64,000 bases of DNA from Trogon surrucura. Lineage: Eukaryota; Chordata; Aves; Trogoniformes; Trogonidae. A program made the translations under genes and the position numbers. Shown piece after piece: positions 1-11,985 of the stretch. The notes below the pieces were generated by a model. The model was given only the letters and a program-made list of their open reading frames with translations, was not told the origin of the DNA and ran no database searches. The DNA lies in assembly GCA_020746105.1 (NCBI GenBank), contig CM036621.1, positions 50,998,264 to 51,062,263 on the forward strand, written 5' to 3'. The first letter of the stretch is position 1. Every line of letters starts with the position of its first letter.

Positions 1-2717
1 GCACCTCGGGCATTAACACTCCAGTGTATCGGCTTACTGCACCCCGGAGATAGCGTTTTCAGTCATCAGAGCCCTGCTAAATGATATGCTGTCACTAGTA
101 CACGTGTTCATTGCAGTCCTGCACTATCAAGTGATGTCTGATGGATTCTCCATCACATGTGGCTGTGCGGCAGCCCTTACACTGCAGGGAGCAAAAACCT
201 GAAGTCTGGTGAAACTACAGAGAAGAGGATCCAATAGTAACCAGTGAACAGAACCAAGCCCGTGCATCTCTGGCAGTAGCAGGCCACAGGCAGCCACTGC
301 ACGACAGTTCTGGAAAGAATCAAGGAGTCTCAAAGGTCACAAAAATAGGTCACATTTCCAACTGGGACGCTGAACGCAGTCCTCCAGGGCACACAGAAAT
401 GGAGCAGATCCACTGTGTAGCTAGCCCCGCTTGACCAGTGATGCCACGTTTGTACACCACTTAAAGTGCGCCAGACAAACACCCAGCCAGTCAGCAAACC
501 CAACCTGGTCAGTTGAGGTGAGGCAGGTGTTACTGGAGAGGGAGTGAGGCAGAGCTGTGGAATAGCTTCTGGCAAGCGACAGAGCAACACTGCCTAGCTG
601 AGCCAAGTTCGTCGGGTGGAAACCCATTTCCAGATCTCCAAAATACACTAGCTACATCTTGGCAGGCAGGTCAATAGAGGATATTTCCCACCCAGGTGAC
701 TGAATTTGCATCCCTCTACGTATATACATATATGCCCTTCTCATCAGCTTGGGAGTACGAATTTCATGGGGAATGAGTTGAGAAAATTTGCTTCAGACTC
801 AGTTTGTAAGGCCTTTGGATTTTAAAGAAAAAGGAAAAATAAACAATTTGGGGAAGTAACTCATCCGTTCCGTCCTTTAGTACAGGTCACTGTGTTTTTG
901 GAGTCTTTTCCAAAGATGCATAGGCCTGGGAGGAAAGGGGGCAAGAAACGTTTTTAAAAAGGAGGGGCAAAGGAATCAGAGGAAAACAATGCTGAGACAT
1001 TTGCTTTGAAGAATTCAATCCTAGCAGTGGTCTTAGGATGGTAGTTATGTACATAGTTAGAGCAGTATGATGGCAGTGGGAATAGAAGCTACTTGCAAAG
1101 CAAAAAATTGTATATTAAAGCAGATAAGTTAAGAGTGCAAGTTGTGCTCAGACAGCTATCAGGCCTATTAAAGTCTAGAAGCTGTGCTAGGTGCTAAATA
1201 AATCAAGGAGAGTCACTTGACATTTGCTAGCTGGAAGAGGAGGGTTCCCCTTTAAAGAAGGGCTTCATTTCCACCTCCTTATAGACTTGAGTGATGGCAC
1301 CATACATCTGAGCTCTCTCTGGAAATACTAACACTGAACTGCTTAGAGCGAGGATGAGGTTATTAGCTTCAGCAGGAAATGGAAATTTGCCCTTAATATA
1401 CATGTGGAATTGAATTGTCGGTAGCACAAAGCTTTGGAGAGTGCCCATGCAAAATGAGAAAACGATCTAAATTTAAAATTGTCCTCAGTATCATGGAAAG
1501 TAATTTTGCAGCATGCTTGTCCCCCTTCACCTTTCCACATCACAATCTGCAGAGATTTACTCTATTAATTTAGGCTTAAACGCAGGACCTGAGTCAGAAT
1601 TTTTTGAAACGGTTACTGGTAAGGGGAGAAGTAAGCTTTTCTCAAAGTGATGTAGGCCAGTAGGTTTCTTCAGTGCATGTTTGAGGATGCCTTCCAGAAC
1701 AGATGGCTCAAATGTGGAAGACTTGTCAGACATAGGCTTACTGAGGACTCCTCAGTTACCTACTAAAAGCTTCAAGTGCTGGATGAAGACAGGGCAGACA
1801 GAGGGAAAGGACAGCAATTGATGTGACGTCTCAGTATCAGAGCTGTTTCTGTAGCTGGCCAGCCCACTGAAAACCTCCAGGGAGGACCATGCAGCCTTTT
1901 CCAGTGTTCCAGGCAGCCATTTACATTTCAGACAAGGGCTGATCTCATGAATGATGTGCTACAGAGGATAGTTCAGCAGCCCCTTTCTTTTCCAGGATGC
2001 ACCAGTCCTTGGTGCGGAGCCTGAGACCTGCCCAGCAGCAGGACGTGATGTCCATGGAGCTCTAACAACTTTGCTGGTGCTTCCCTGTAGAAGAGAATGG
2101 GGAAAAAAAATTAAATAATATGAAAAAAAAGAACGAGCCAAGTAATGTGTCTTAAAGGTGCTGTTTCTCAGTCCTTATCACATGTCACATTTTTAAAAAA
2201 TACAATCCAAGCTAAGTGACCCAGCCCTCTACCATGGGAAAAAATAATTGAGATAGGTGATAGGTAACAACTCAGCACTGCTCTGCCACACGTACCATCT
2301 TGCCCAAAGATGATTTTTTTCTTTCCCTATGCTGTTAAGCAACACTCCCAGGTACAGCTGATTCATTTAGGTGCTTTTGTCTAGGTCTCATCTTTTGCTC
2401 CTCACTACTAAAATTGTATGTAACCTGTCTGTCAAGCTCTGCTGTCCTCCAGGACCTCCTAGGTCAGACACTGCTGTTTGTCTTGACTTGCATTCCACTC
2501 ATGAGCAGCATGAGGTACAAGGAGGTCACAAAGCAGGAACAGAAGCTGTGGGTGCTGCACCTACGGCTGGTGCCCTTGGATACACATGAGAAGCCTGTCT
2601 AGGTGGCTTGTGCCCTAGGTGGGGCTGAGGGCCAGGCTTTTAGGTTTGGTAAAATAGCTGGGGCACATGGCGGGAAGGGTGAACATTTCCAGTGCAATCT
2701 TTATGTTCCTTTTGCAG
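1..2717 (+). other. LANCL1 5' intron, no exon recognised
   Basis: This stretch precedes the first recognisable LANCL1 coding exon. That exon opens in phase 1, completing a Gly codon, so at least one upstream exon encoding roughly the first 65 residues must exist. I searched for the expected N-terminal motifs (a Phe-Pro-Asn-Pro-Tyr start and a Tyr-Thr-Gly-Trp-Ala end) and did not find them, so that exon probably lies left of the window. Several minus-strand ORFs of 60-90 codons occur here. I cannot assign any of them to a family. Confidence 0.5.
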
Positions 2718-5700
2718 GCATTGCTTTGCTGTATTTGCACCTGCATGATGTGTATGGAGACCCAGCCTACCTTCATGTTGCCCACGAGTACGTGAAGAAG
2801 AGCCTGAGCTGTCTGACAAGACGATCCATCACTTTCTTGTGTGGAGACGCCGGGCCCCTGGCAGTGGCTGCTGTTGTCTACCACAAACTGCAGAACCAGA
2901 AGCAGTCAGAAGACTGCATCACTCGGTAAAACGCCCTGTTGCCTTTGTGACCTAATGTTCCTCTTGCTCATAGAGCTGGTCTGGGCTTGTAGCAGGCACT
3001 CTCTGTCAAGCCTGAATACGTTTTCTTGCACTCTTATGTGAGAGAGAATCCAGTAAGTTAGCAAGGCAGCGCAAACTTGTTCTGTCCTGGGAAGGAGCCA
3101 GCTTAAGGACAAATGTACTTGCTTGGCAGCCTGCAGGCTGGGAAGCAAGGATATTGTTCAGCTGGTTTTGCCATCTTAAAAATAATTCTGATAAACACAG
3201 GAACAAAAAAAATGCCCAAATTTTAAAAAGCAGAAGATGAAGTTTGGTATTTTTTTCAGAACCCTTAAATTTAGCTTTACAGCCGTTTTGATGAAAAGGA
3301 GAAATGTGGTAGCATTATTAGATTAATTTTGTCACTCACTTCCACTTGCTATTTGTTAGTTGACTTTGACTTAAAGCTAAGATTGACAGTCTCCCTTTCA
3401 ACTGCTGCATGCAGCTGGTAATGATTCATTTATTTCTATTTCCTGCCTTTCCTCAACTGTATTCAGATGTATTTTTGTTGGGTACTTAAGACAAGAAAAG
3501 GACAAACAAGCAACCCTACAGTCAGATCAGCATGCGGCAGAGGAAGGAAAAAAGCTAAGGAGATGCAGTTGCAAGCTTCTCTTGCTTAAGGGAGATCAGT
3601 TTTGTGAAGGTGAGAAGCAGCCCTGAAAAGAGTTTCCATTTATTCATGGTCAGCACAAAACCAAGACAAAACCCCTGATGCTTCAGAACAACACTGAGTG
3701 CCCTTAAGCAGCTGTGAACAAGTGATATATATCAATTTAAAAAGCCGTGGGTGGGAATCAGAGGTGCCTGCATGGTTTGGACACCAAGTTCTAATTGCCT
3801 TAACTAAGAACAGCTTCTGGTTTACATAGATACGGTCAGTCTGAGGATCAGCTCTCTTCTTGAAATAATCTCTGGTTTCATCATCATCGTGGCTAGGCTC
3901 CCATCTCTGTTTTAGGTTAATACTGTGTCAGAGTGATGAATCTATGATTAATGTATTTGCTAACAAAAAGGGAACTAATCTGTCAAACAGTAGTGGACAG
4001 TTGTGGTCACCGCATAAGCCTCAAGTAGTGCAAAATCCTTAATTCACTGTTTTCTTGCTGTAGCTCTCCCCTCCCTGAATCCCTCCTGTTCTGCCTGCGG
4101 TTTTGTGGCAGAATGGAAACTTGTGATTAATTCTGCACTGCCATCTAATGGCATAATAAAGGCAGAGCCTTGGAAATTGGTTTCTTCATACATCTGAAAG
4201 GAGGTCAAAAGAAAAATGTGGCTTTCTCAAAGGAACAGTTACGCTGTCCTTACTCTGCCACCAATTCCCAGAGCAGTTAGCCTGACCATGCTGCCTTACA
4301 TATTTCTTTGAGGAACAGCTCCCTTAATCGAAACTCTTAAGTTGTTTTTGAGCATGCTGTTTAGTTACAGAACGGCTGCTAAGTTACGCAGTGCAAGTGC
4401 ATAGAAAGTGCAATTCTCCTACAGCTGTGGAGAAGGAAGGCCTCTCCATTTTGTTCTCTGTCTTTTAAAGCACCTCTTCTTTACAGAGCCTGACGAGAGA
4501 ATCCATCAGGCAGGTGTTACCTGCAGCGGAAGAGACAGAAGCTTGTTTTTTCTTAGCTCCTTGCTCTCGCCTAAATGAGTTCATGACCAACAAAGCTTCA
4601 TGCTTTTATGCTCTGGAGGGACTAGTGTTTCAGAGCAGCCCATTTTCCAAGAGCCTGCGAAAAGCTGAGTCATGTTTCAGGAGGCACACAGAATCACAGG
4701 TGGGACCCTGCCTGCTCCCACCAATTCAGAAGGTCAAAGGTTTGGGTTTAGAGCCACTGGCATACAAAAGTCCCATCTTGCTCTACAGTGGCCTCGCTTT
4801 TCCCTTGGTCCAGAAGCTACTGATTTTTGACAGTTGAGGTACTAGGCTGATAGGTGGGCAGATGTGGCTCTTCCTCAGTTTACCCGCACGCACCTGCCAG
4901 ATGCATTCTGTGTGCCGTCAGCCCGGCAGCATCCCAGGCAGCTCTTGCTGCACATGTGCTGTGCAGCCCTGCCCCACATTTCAAAACCAACAGAAACTAC
5001 TTTATCCCTAGACAGCGCAGCCCTGGCCACTGCAGGCATGGAGAGAAAGGGACTTTCCTGTCAGGACTACTGAGCATAAGGGATGAGATCTTTCCACATG
5101 CCATCAGCCGCTAGTCTGACTCTTTAGCGTTCCTTGAGTAGTCAAATTAAACAGATAACAGTTTAGTTTGCAAATAGTAATTTTTGGCAAGGGTCTGCCT
5201 TGCCAACAGCGTCACAGGGAGGTAATGGAGGCTTTCCGTGCTGAATTGGGGCAGCCTTTCCTGGGCAGTCAGCAACTTCATGTTGACCATTTCCTTTAGT
5301 ACAGGTTTCCCCACGAGTAACTTTCCCAGAGCTGCTGCTCTAAAAATCAAGCACGTAGTATGACTGCATTGTAAATGCTGAGCAGATGAAAGAAATAACC
5401 CCCTAAAAAACAAGAGGGGAAGGAAGGATTCTGCACCTCGCGTAGCTGGAAGGCTGAGACCCAGAGACTGGCCTGACATCTCCCGGGGCATGGGCAACAT
5501 AAAGGAGTAAATCACATTTTTGAGCTTCAGTCTCACTGCTTGGTTACTTGGGTTTGAGTGTCCTCTAATCTTCCCCATGTGAATTTTTCTTTGTAGTTTG
5601 CTCCATCTGCACAAGCTTGACCCACGAGTGCCAGACGAACTGCTGTACGGGCGCATGGGCTATCTCTATGCACTGATATTTGTGAACAAGCACTTCGGAG

Positions 5701-8700
5701 AGGAAAAGATCCCTCAGAGTCACATTCAGCAGGTACTGTGGCTTCTGCTGATTTGTAACCTGCTTCTTTCCATGGAGCTTGTTGCTCAGCAGGTAAAAAC
5801 CAATGTTAGATGTAAAGACCAGTGTTAGATATAGAGAACTCTGGCAACAAGGGAGAGACCACATCACAGTATTCCTGCTGCTCATCTTCCAAAGGGCTGA
5901 AGCACCACACACCACGCAACCATCCATTCAGATCCACAGGCAGTGCTGAACTGGCATATGTTGCACTGCCTTACCCCCATGCTTCCCCCTGCTCGGGCAG
6001 AAAAACAACTCTTTAGCTCTCTGCCAGGAGAGCCACTGTGCTGCGTCCAGAACAGCAGCACTTGCCTCACGCGCCTCTTGTTCCCATCCGCAGGTCTGTG
6101 AAGCAGTTGTAGCCTCAGGAGAGAGCTTGGCCAAAAGGAGGAACTTCACAGCAAAAAGCCCCCTGATGTATGAGTGGTACCAGGAATACTATGTAGGGGC
6201 AGCCCATGGTTTGGCTGGGATTTACTACTACCTCATGCAGGTAAGAGGCACTGGAAGGGAAGAGCTTTTAGCAGCCGTTTCTCATTTCTTTGAGCAAGGA
6301 GGAGTGTTTGAAATGGCTTTTCGTGATCTCAAGCTGGGCAAGATCCCTTGTCTGATGGACTTAATTCTGTGTTTGATCGTGCATCCTCATTTCCCCATTT
6401 CTGACGGCTTTCTCCAAGTCCATGAGATTGAATTTCCCACCTCCATGGAGAACTGTCGCGAAGTGGGACCTGCATTATATCAGAAGATTCACATAACAGA
6501 GGCCTGTGTCTGCATTGCTACAAATAATTACTATTGATAGCTTGACACAAAAAATTACACAAGACCTAAATCGTTCTCAATACAGTGTTATCATCTGTAG
6601 GTCAGCAGGGTCTGAGCTTCCACTCTTGCTTATAAAGCATTCCCATTTGTTGGTATCTGTGGGCTTCCTGCATTTTTTGAGGTGGTTACTTGGAGCAATC
6701 TCAGATCATTGCTGAGTGAGAATCTCTGTAAGAAAAACATGGTGAAAGAGATGGCATCCTTAGCAGGAAAGTGGGAAATGCTTTTTGTTCCCAAATCAGG
6801 GCCGGTATCTAAATGTAAAAGAGCCCAGACTTTGATAAAGCAGCTGAGTTCTGTAGGGTCTGAAGTAGGCAGGGCAAGACAAGAGGTTGGGAGCTGCAGT
6901 GCCCCTTTGCTTTGATGCTGTCTTTCTCACAATTTTGCACAACTTACTGGAGCTCTGGGAATATTCCCTTCCCTGGCTCTGAAATGAGGGTGATAATTCC
7001 CCTATGTGGGTCACTTTGTGCATAAATTTACAGTACTGAAGCTTTTAGAAAAATAACAGCAATAGGTAACATAGCATTTTCAAAGCATTAAGGGCACCCA
7101 CTGAGCAACACAAATTACTTTAACGTATCAATGTTCGTAGAAGTAAGTGATGTCTTTTATTAGACCCAGCTGTCACAGCAGGTAGGAAAAAAGCCACCAG
7201 GTCTCAAGTATTTCAGCTTTTCTTCAGGACCATCAAACTTCAAGCCCATATACAGGATAAGTGGAAGTCCTGTGAATATAACCCTCTTACGTGACTCAGA
7301 GAGGAAGGGGTGGTTGGTGTTTTTTAAGTAGAAGGGGATTTGGCAAGAGCAGGAGGTGAGCTGATTCTTGCCCAGGAGTACAGAACAACTGGTTGGGAGC
7401 AGGGAAAACAGACATGTGCTGTGAGCCCAAATTTGCACCAAGCCCCTGAGCTTCCCGGGGCTGATCTTTTAAATGATTTTCAGTGTAAGTCTCCCATAAA
7501 ATACTGTAATGGGCTTCATGCTTTTTATCCATATGAAGTACAAGGAGCCTGGATCAGCCAAGCGTGATGACAAAAAGCCTTGGGGGAAGCAAAGAAGGAA
7601 AAAACAGAGAGGAGGACACTAGACTTTTATCTCTACAGGTTTTACAGCACAAGTATTGATTTTTAATTTTGAAGTTACCAACCTGGGAGCAGCATAATCC
7701 TTAGATGAGACTGCTCATTGCAGTCTGCTGTAGGAAATTAAAATGGCACAGATTTCACGTGGGGCAGTGTCACAGGAAGAGGACACTGAAGCCACTGCCT
7801 TGCTTCTGTCTGAGGTCAGTGGTGAAGTCACCCCCTGCAATTACCCATAAACTGGTGAAAATGCGGCAGCACAGCCCTCCAGCTGGGCTGGCCCAGCAGC
7901 TCAGAGCTGAGATGCTCTGGGTGCTAGGAATCATTCCTGGTATTTGTCCTTAATACTGATTTTAGACAGTTTAGTTACTCCAGCTCTGTATATCTGACAC
8001 TGTTCCTGCTTATCTTCAGGGAAAGAAGCAGCAAGCCCTCTTGCTTAGAGGGCCATGTGACAGGTTGGGGATAGTCTTTGTTTCTGGGGATGCAAGGGTG
8101 TAACTGGAAAAAAGTCCCTGTCAAAGGGCAAAGCAGCTTGGGGCCAAAAAGGTGTTTGTACCTGTGAAAGCCTGGACCAAAGAAAAGACTTCATTTACAA
8201 TGAGGAACCATGGCCATAGTTGGCTTTGGTTCCGCTTTTTGGGCAGATCTTGGGCCTCTTAGGGACAGACTGAATAGTAATTCTTGCTGATTTAATGCTT
8301 TCTCTCTCTTAGCCTGGCCTTGGAGTGAGCCAAGTAAAACTACACAATGCAGTCAAACCCAGCGTGGACTACGTCTGCCAGCTCAAATTCCCATCTGGCA
8401 ATTACCCTCCTTGTGTCGATGACACCAGAGACCTCCTCGTCCACTGGTGCCACGGGGCACCAGGTGTTATCTACATGCTTGTCCAGGCCTACAAGGTACC
8501 AGAAATTGTGTCAAGTCCCTTTGGGGACCCCTAAATGTGGAACTTCATCATGGAGAAAACTCTATTGAGATGCCCCTTCCTGAGAGTAGGATGGTTTGTG
8601 CAATGAAATCACCCCACATTGTGATTTCATTGCACAAACAGGGACCCCACAGCCAGGGACCACTGACTGATATGGAAATTAGTCTTTTAAAACATTATTT

Positions 8701-9945
8701 CTGAAAATACTCATCAGCTACGTGGGGGCAACCTCCCATTGCAGGTGACTGATGGTGACAACTAGTTGTGTGCAAAGTAACGGTTGTACAGTCCCATTCA
8801 TCACGTCAAAACCATTCTCCTTTAAACTAGACAGCAAGGTCACCGCATTAAGACATCAGCAGGGGAGAAACTAATTAACCCAAACCTCCCCACTCACACA
8901 GGGATGCTCTTTGTGTGGAGGAAATCACCTCAGCAAGGGACAATGTTTCTTGTCTCTGCAGGTCTTCGGGGAACAGCAGTACCTAAATGACGCGCTGCAG
9001 TGTGCGGAAGTGATCTGGCAGCACGGGTTACTGAAGAAAGGCTACGGGCTGTGCCACGGGACAGCTGGCAACGCTTATGGCTTCCTAGCACTTTATAACC
9101 TCACTCAGAACATGAAATACCTGTACAGGGCCTGCAAGGTAAGAGCCTGTGTGAGGAAGGGAGAGGGGAATTATTCACTTCTGCCTTTTATGTCACTGCC
9201 TTTGCCTTTGAAACCAAACTTCTAGTGTGGCAGAGGTGCAGCTAGGTCTGACTAGCTCCGCAGAATAGTCCTTCAGCAGTGCAGTCACTGTCTGACAGCT
9301 TGTATGGGAAAAATATCCTGCAGAAGCCTTGCTCTGCAAGCGATAATGTGAGGATGAGGGTGGTGGGGTTTTTTTGAGATCTGTCTTTAACAAAATTTGA
9401 GCACGTTTTATTCCTCTTTTCTCAGTTTGCAGAGTGGTGTTTAAGCTATGGCATGCATGGGTGCCGGACTCCAGACACTCCATTCTCTCTCTTTGAAGGT
9501 AACCTCCATCTCTAGGCTTGTGTTTTGATTCTGGATTGGAGCCTTTCCAGCACTAAGGAAAAGCAAATACAGACTCCACTGAAGTCTTGCAAAATTCAGC
9601 ATAGCGGGTGGGAAGGAGATTGTATTCACTGGTTTTACCATTTCCCAGAAGCAGTCTTTCTTGTAGTAGATTTAATTTCAAAATGCTTTCCCCACCAAAG
9701 TACCTAAGTTGCTTGGGAAACCTGGGGTCAGACCTTGGACATTATTCAGGTCCTTCTGAAAATGTCTTCCTTCCTTCTGTCTCCATGATTCATTCACCCC
9801 CAGGTCACTGCTAAAACAGGTGCCCAAAGGGAATCTCTCTGAAGCACGTTGTGTTTTCTTATCCTCAGGAATGGCTGGAACCATTTACTTCCTTGCTGAT
9901 CTGCTGGTTCCGACCAAGGCCAAGTTCCCCGCCTTTGAACTCTGA
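2718..9945 (+). CDS. LANCL1: LanC-like protein 1 (seven coding exons, 5' end missing)
   Basis: LANCL1 is a cytosolic/peripheral-membrane, zinc-dependent relative of bacterial lanthionine cyclases. LANCL proteins bind glutathione and add it to dehydroamino acids in damaged proteins. Coding exons are 2718-2925, 5597-5732, 6094-6240, 8313-8495, 8962-9138, 9426-9498 and 9869-9945. All have AG/GT borders and compatible phases, and the stop is TGA at 9943. Readable landmarks are ITFLCGDAGPLAVAAV in the first exon, SPLMYEWYQEYYVGAAHGLA in the third, HWCHGAPGVIYML in the fourth (zinc Cys) and GLCHGTAGNAYGF in the fifth (zinc Cys-His pair). The C-terminus is FPAFEL, as in mammals. About 334 residues are covered, against about 399 in the family, so only the N-terminal part is absent. 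No frameshift was seen. Synteny with MYL1 and ACADL supports orthology. Confidence 0.96.
8594..8639. repeat. Perfect short hairpin in LANCL1 intron
   Basis: Two 19-nt arms (8594-8612 and 8621-8639) are exact reverse complements around an 8-nt loop. The hairpin lies in the intron between the exons ending at 8495 and starting at 8962. Pairing does not continue outside the arms, so the stem is short for a canonical pre-miRNA. It may be a small foldback element or the remnant of a MITE. Confidence 0.8.
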
Positions 9946-11985
9946 ATCTGAGCTTGGCAGTTTCCTGCCTGGATCCTTCTGCACTTGGACAAGCGGTTCG
10001 AAGCTGCTTTCTCCTTCTTCCAAACTCATCGTTGTTCACCTAACTACATAAATCCATCCTCTTGAGGGCATGCCAAGTTCTCTAGTATTGCTAACCATCT
10101 CATTGCATTGTTTCAGTTTGAAAGACAGAATGCAGGTTTTGCTGGTGTCTCAAAAACACAGGGCTGCAGGTGGGAGCAGGGAAAAAATGTATTTTGTTTG
10201 CTATAGAGTTTTGCTATTTTCTGTATTCTATTTCCTGGGAGAAAGATTTCTATTGAATGTAACTTCAGCCATTTAAGCTTTTTATATTTTGTGCTGACAA
10301 ATAATTGCAGGAATTTATTTGCTGTTGGAAAGCAAATGATGAAAACCTGAGACTATTGCCCTGCAAGTTGCTTTTAAGTGTGTTTTTTTTCTGAGCACCC
10401 GGGGAGTAGGCAGTTCAGTAGCTGGGCTGCTAAATACAAAGTGAATGTGATGGGCTGTGGAGCCTTTATGTATGCTTTTTTTAATGTCAGATTACAAGTG
10501 GCACAGCTGGAACTGATAGCCAAAGCCTTGTCCTGAATTTACACCTGTCTGCTTTAAAGACAAAGGCTACGTATAGCTCTTTTGTGCGTTTTTTACTAGT
10601 AACAGACAAATAATTCACTAGCTTTTGTGCTTATTTGCCAGCTCATGACAAACTTTTCAAAAGTCTGTTGATCATCTGATAGAAGACTATCTAAAAGTGA
10701 GCTAAGCATGCCTGCTGGTGTGCTCTCTTCTGTTTAGCTTTGGAAGTTTATATTGCAGTCTTTATTTAAAATTGTGTTTCAATATTGTAGGTGTTAAGTG
10801 GTGCCAGGCCCACCAGCAGCAGCATGGGAAAAGAAATGTATTCCACTGAGTTCTGTCAGTGTTTAACCTATTACCTGTGTAAATGTTGTTTACATGCTTT
10901 GTTTTATAAGCTTTCCTGAAGCAGGATAATTTGAATCACTATTTGCTTTCCTACCGCTTATTGTAGTCAGATTTTGAACCACACTTCTACCCAACTGGAA
11001 AATCTGCCCTAGGTTAAATAGCTTTGACCTGTCAAGCAGACCAGATTCTTGAAAGGGATAAATCTGCTTTTCCGTCCTTAGCTGATGCTACAGTAATTTG
11101 CAACAATTAGGACCTAACCCTGTAAAACACTTCCTTAGCACTGAGCATGAGCTAAACACTGAGAAGAGTGAAAATTACTGACGCAGCTGCACTGCTTTGT
11201 GCTGTTTGAGGGCAGCTCCTCAGCCTGCACAGGAGTGGAGGTGGCTTTTGATCTTTTAAGGGCCCAGCTGCTGAGTGCCTCGGGCCACCAAAGAGCAGGC
11301 AAGCAGCCATGGGGCAGCACGAGCAACTTCCACAGTGGCGTGCTCGTGTGCCAGCGGTAGGGACGCAGGAAGACCAAACCTGGCATGCTGACACAGCTCG
11401 CTCACATGTGCCTCAGCACAAGGCAGCCTAGCCACAATGGCACAGGTAGACCCTCAAAAACCTCCTGGATGGGCCGTTCCAGCAAAGAGTAGAAACCATT
11501 CCTGGAAAGCTGCCTGTTTCCTCAAAGCCCAGCCTCCTGCTGCCATCATATGTTTCTGGCCGTTCATCAAATGACAGCCTGAAGCAAAAAAGAGCTCATC
11601 TGCTGTGGGCTAGGCATCCCTCTCGGAAGCCTCAAGCTCATACAGACTCAGCAATGGTCATGCCCTGTCATTCATGGGCCCTAAACAACAGAGGGAGGTG
11701 ACTGGAAGGGAGGGAGCACAGCCTCATACAGCTTGGGAGTGGGATCTTGTAGTATATGGAGCCTGCTGTAAGGTACCTCCCAGCTTGGTTGGCATGGTGG
11801 CAGTATAGGGACACTGCTCTGAGCCTGGGCTTCTCCTGGGCACTGCTCTGTAAAAGAGATGATTTGTGTAGCCTTGTGTCATGGCAGCATCACATCCCAG
11901 GGTTTGTACACCAATGAGAAGATTGTCAGGGCCTGGTTTACAACTGCCGAGTGGAGCACTGTTTAATAAAAATGCTAAACCAAAC
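9946..11985 (+). other. LANCL1: LANCL1 3' UTR (inferred)
   Basis: After the LANCL1 stop the sequence is AT-rich with no long reading frame. The first clear canonical poly(A) signal on the + strand is AATAAA at 11965-11970. A 3' UTR of about 2 kb is plausible for this gene, but the cleavage site is inferred. Confidence 0.5.
11965..11970 (+). terminator. Polyadenylation signal, probable LANCL1
   Basis: Canonical AATAAA hexamer, the first one on the coding strand downstream of the LANCL1 stop. Assignment to LANCL1 rests on position alone. Confidence 0.5.

Noticed and set aside
2603..2717. In-frame ORF upstream of the first LANCL1 exon as a possible start
   Set aside because: The residues do not resemble the LANCL1 N-terminus, and a clear TTTTGCAG acceptor sits exactly where homology begins.
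5147..5656. 169-codon minus-strand ORF across LANCL1 intron and exon
   Set aside because: It overlaps a certain LANCL1 exon in antisense, has no recognisable motif and no convincing splice structure.
7150..7260. TTTTATTAGAC block with CTTCTTCAGGACC, resembling the ends of an old interspersed repeat
   Set aside because: The resemblance is too vague to name a family or define borders by eye.
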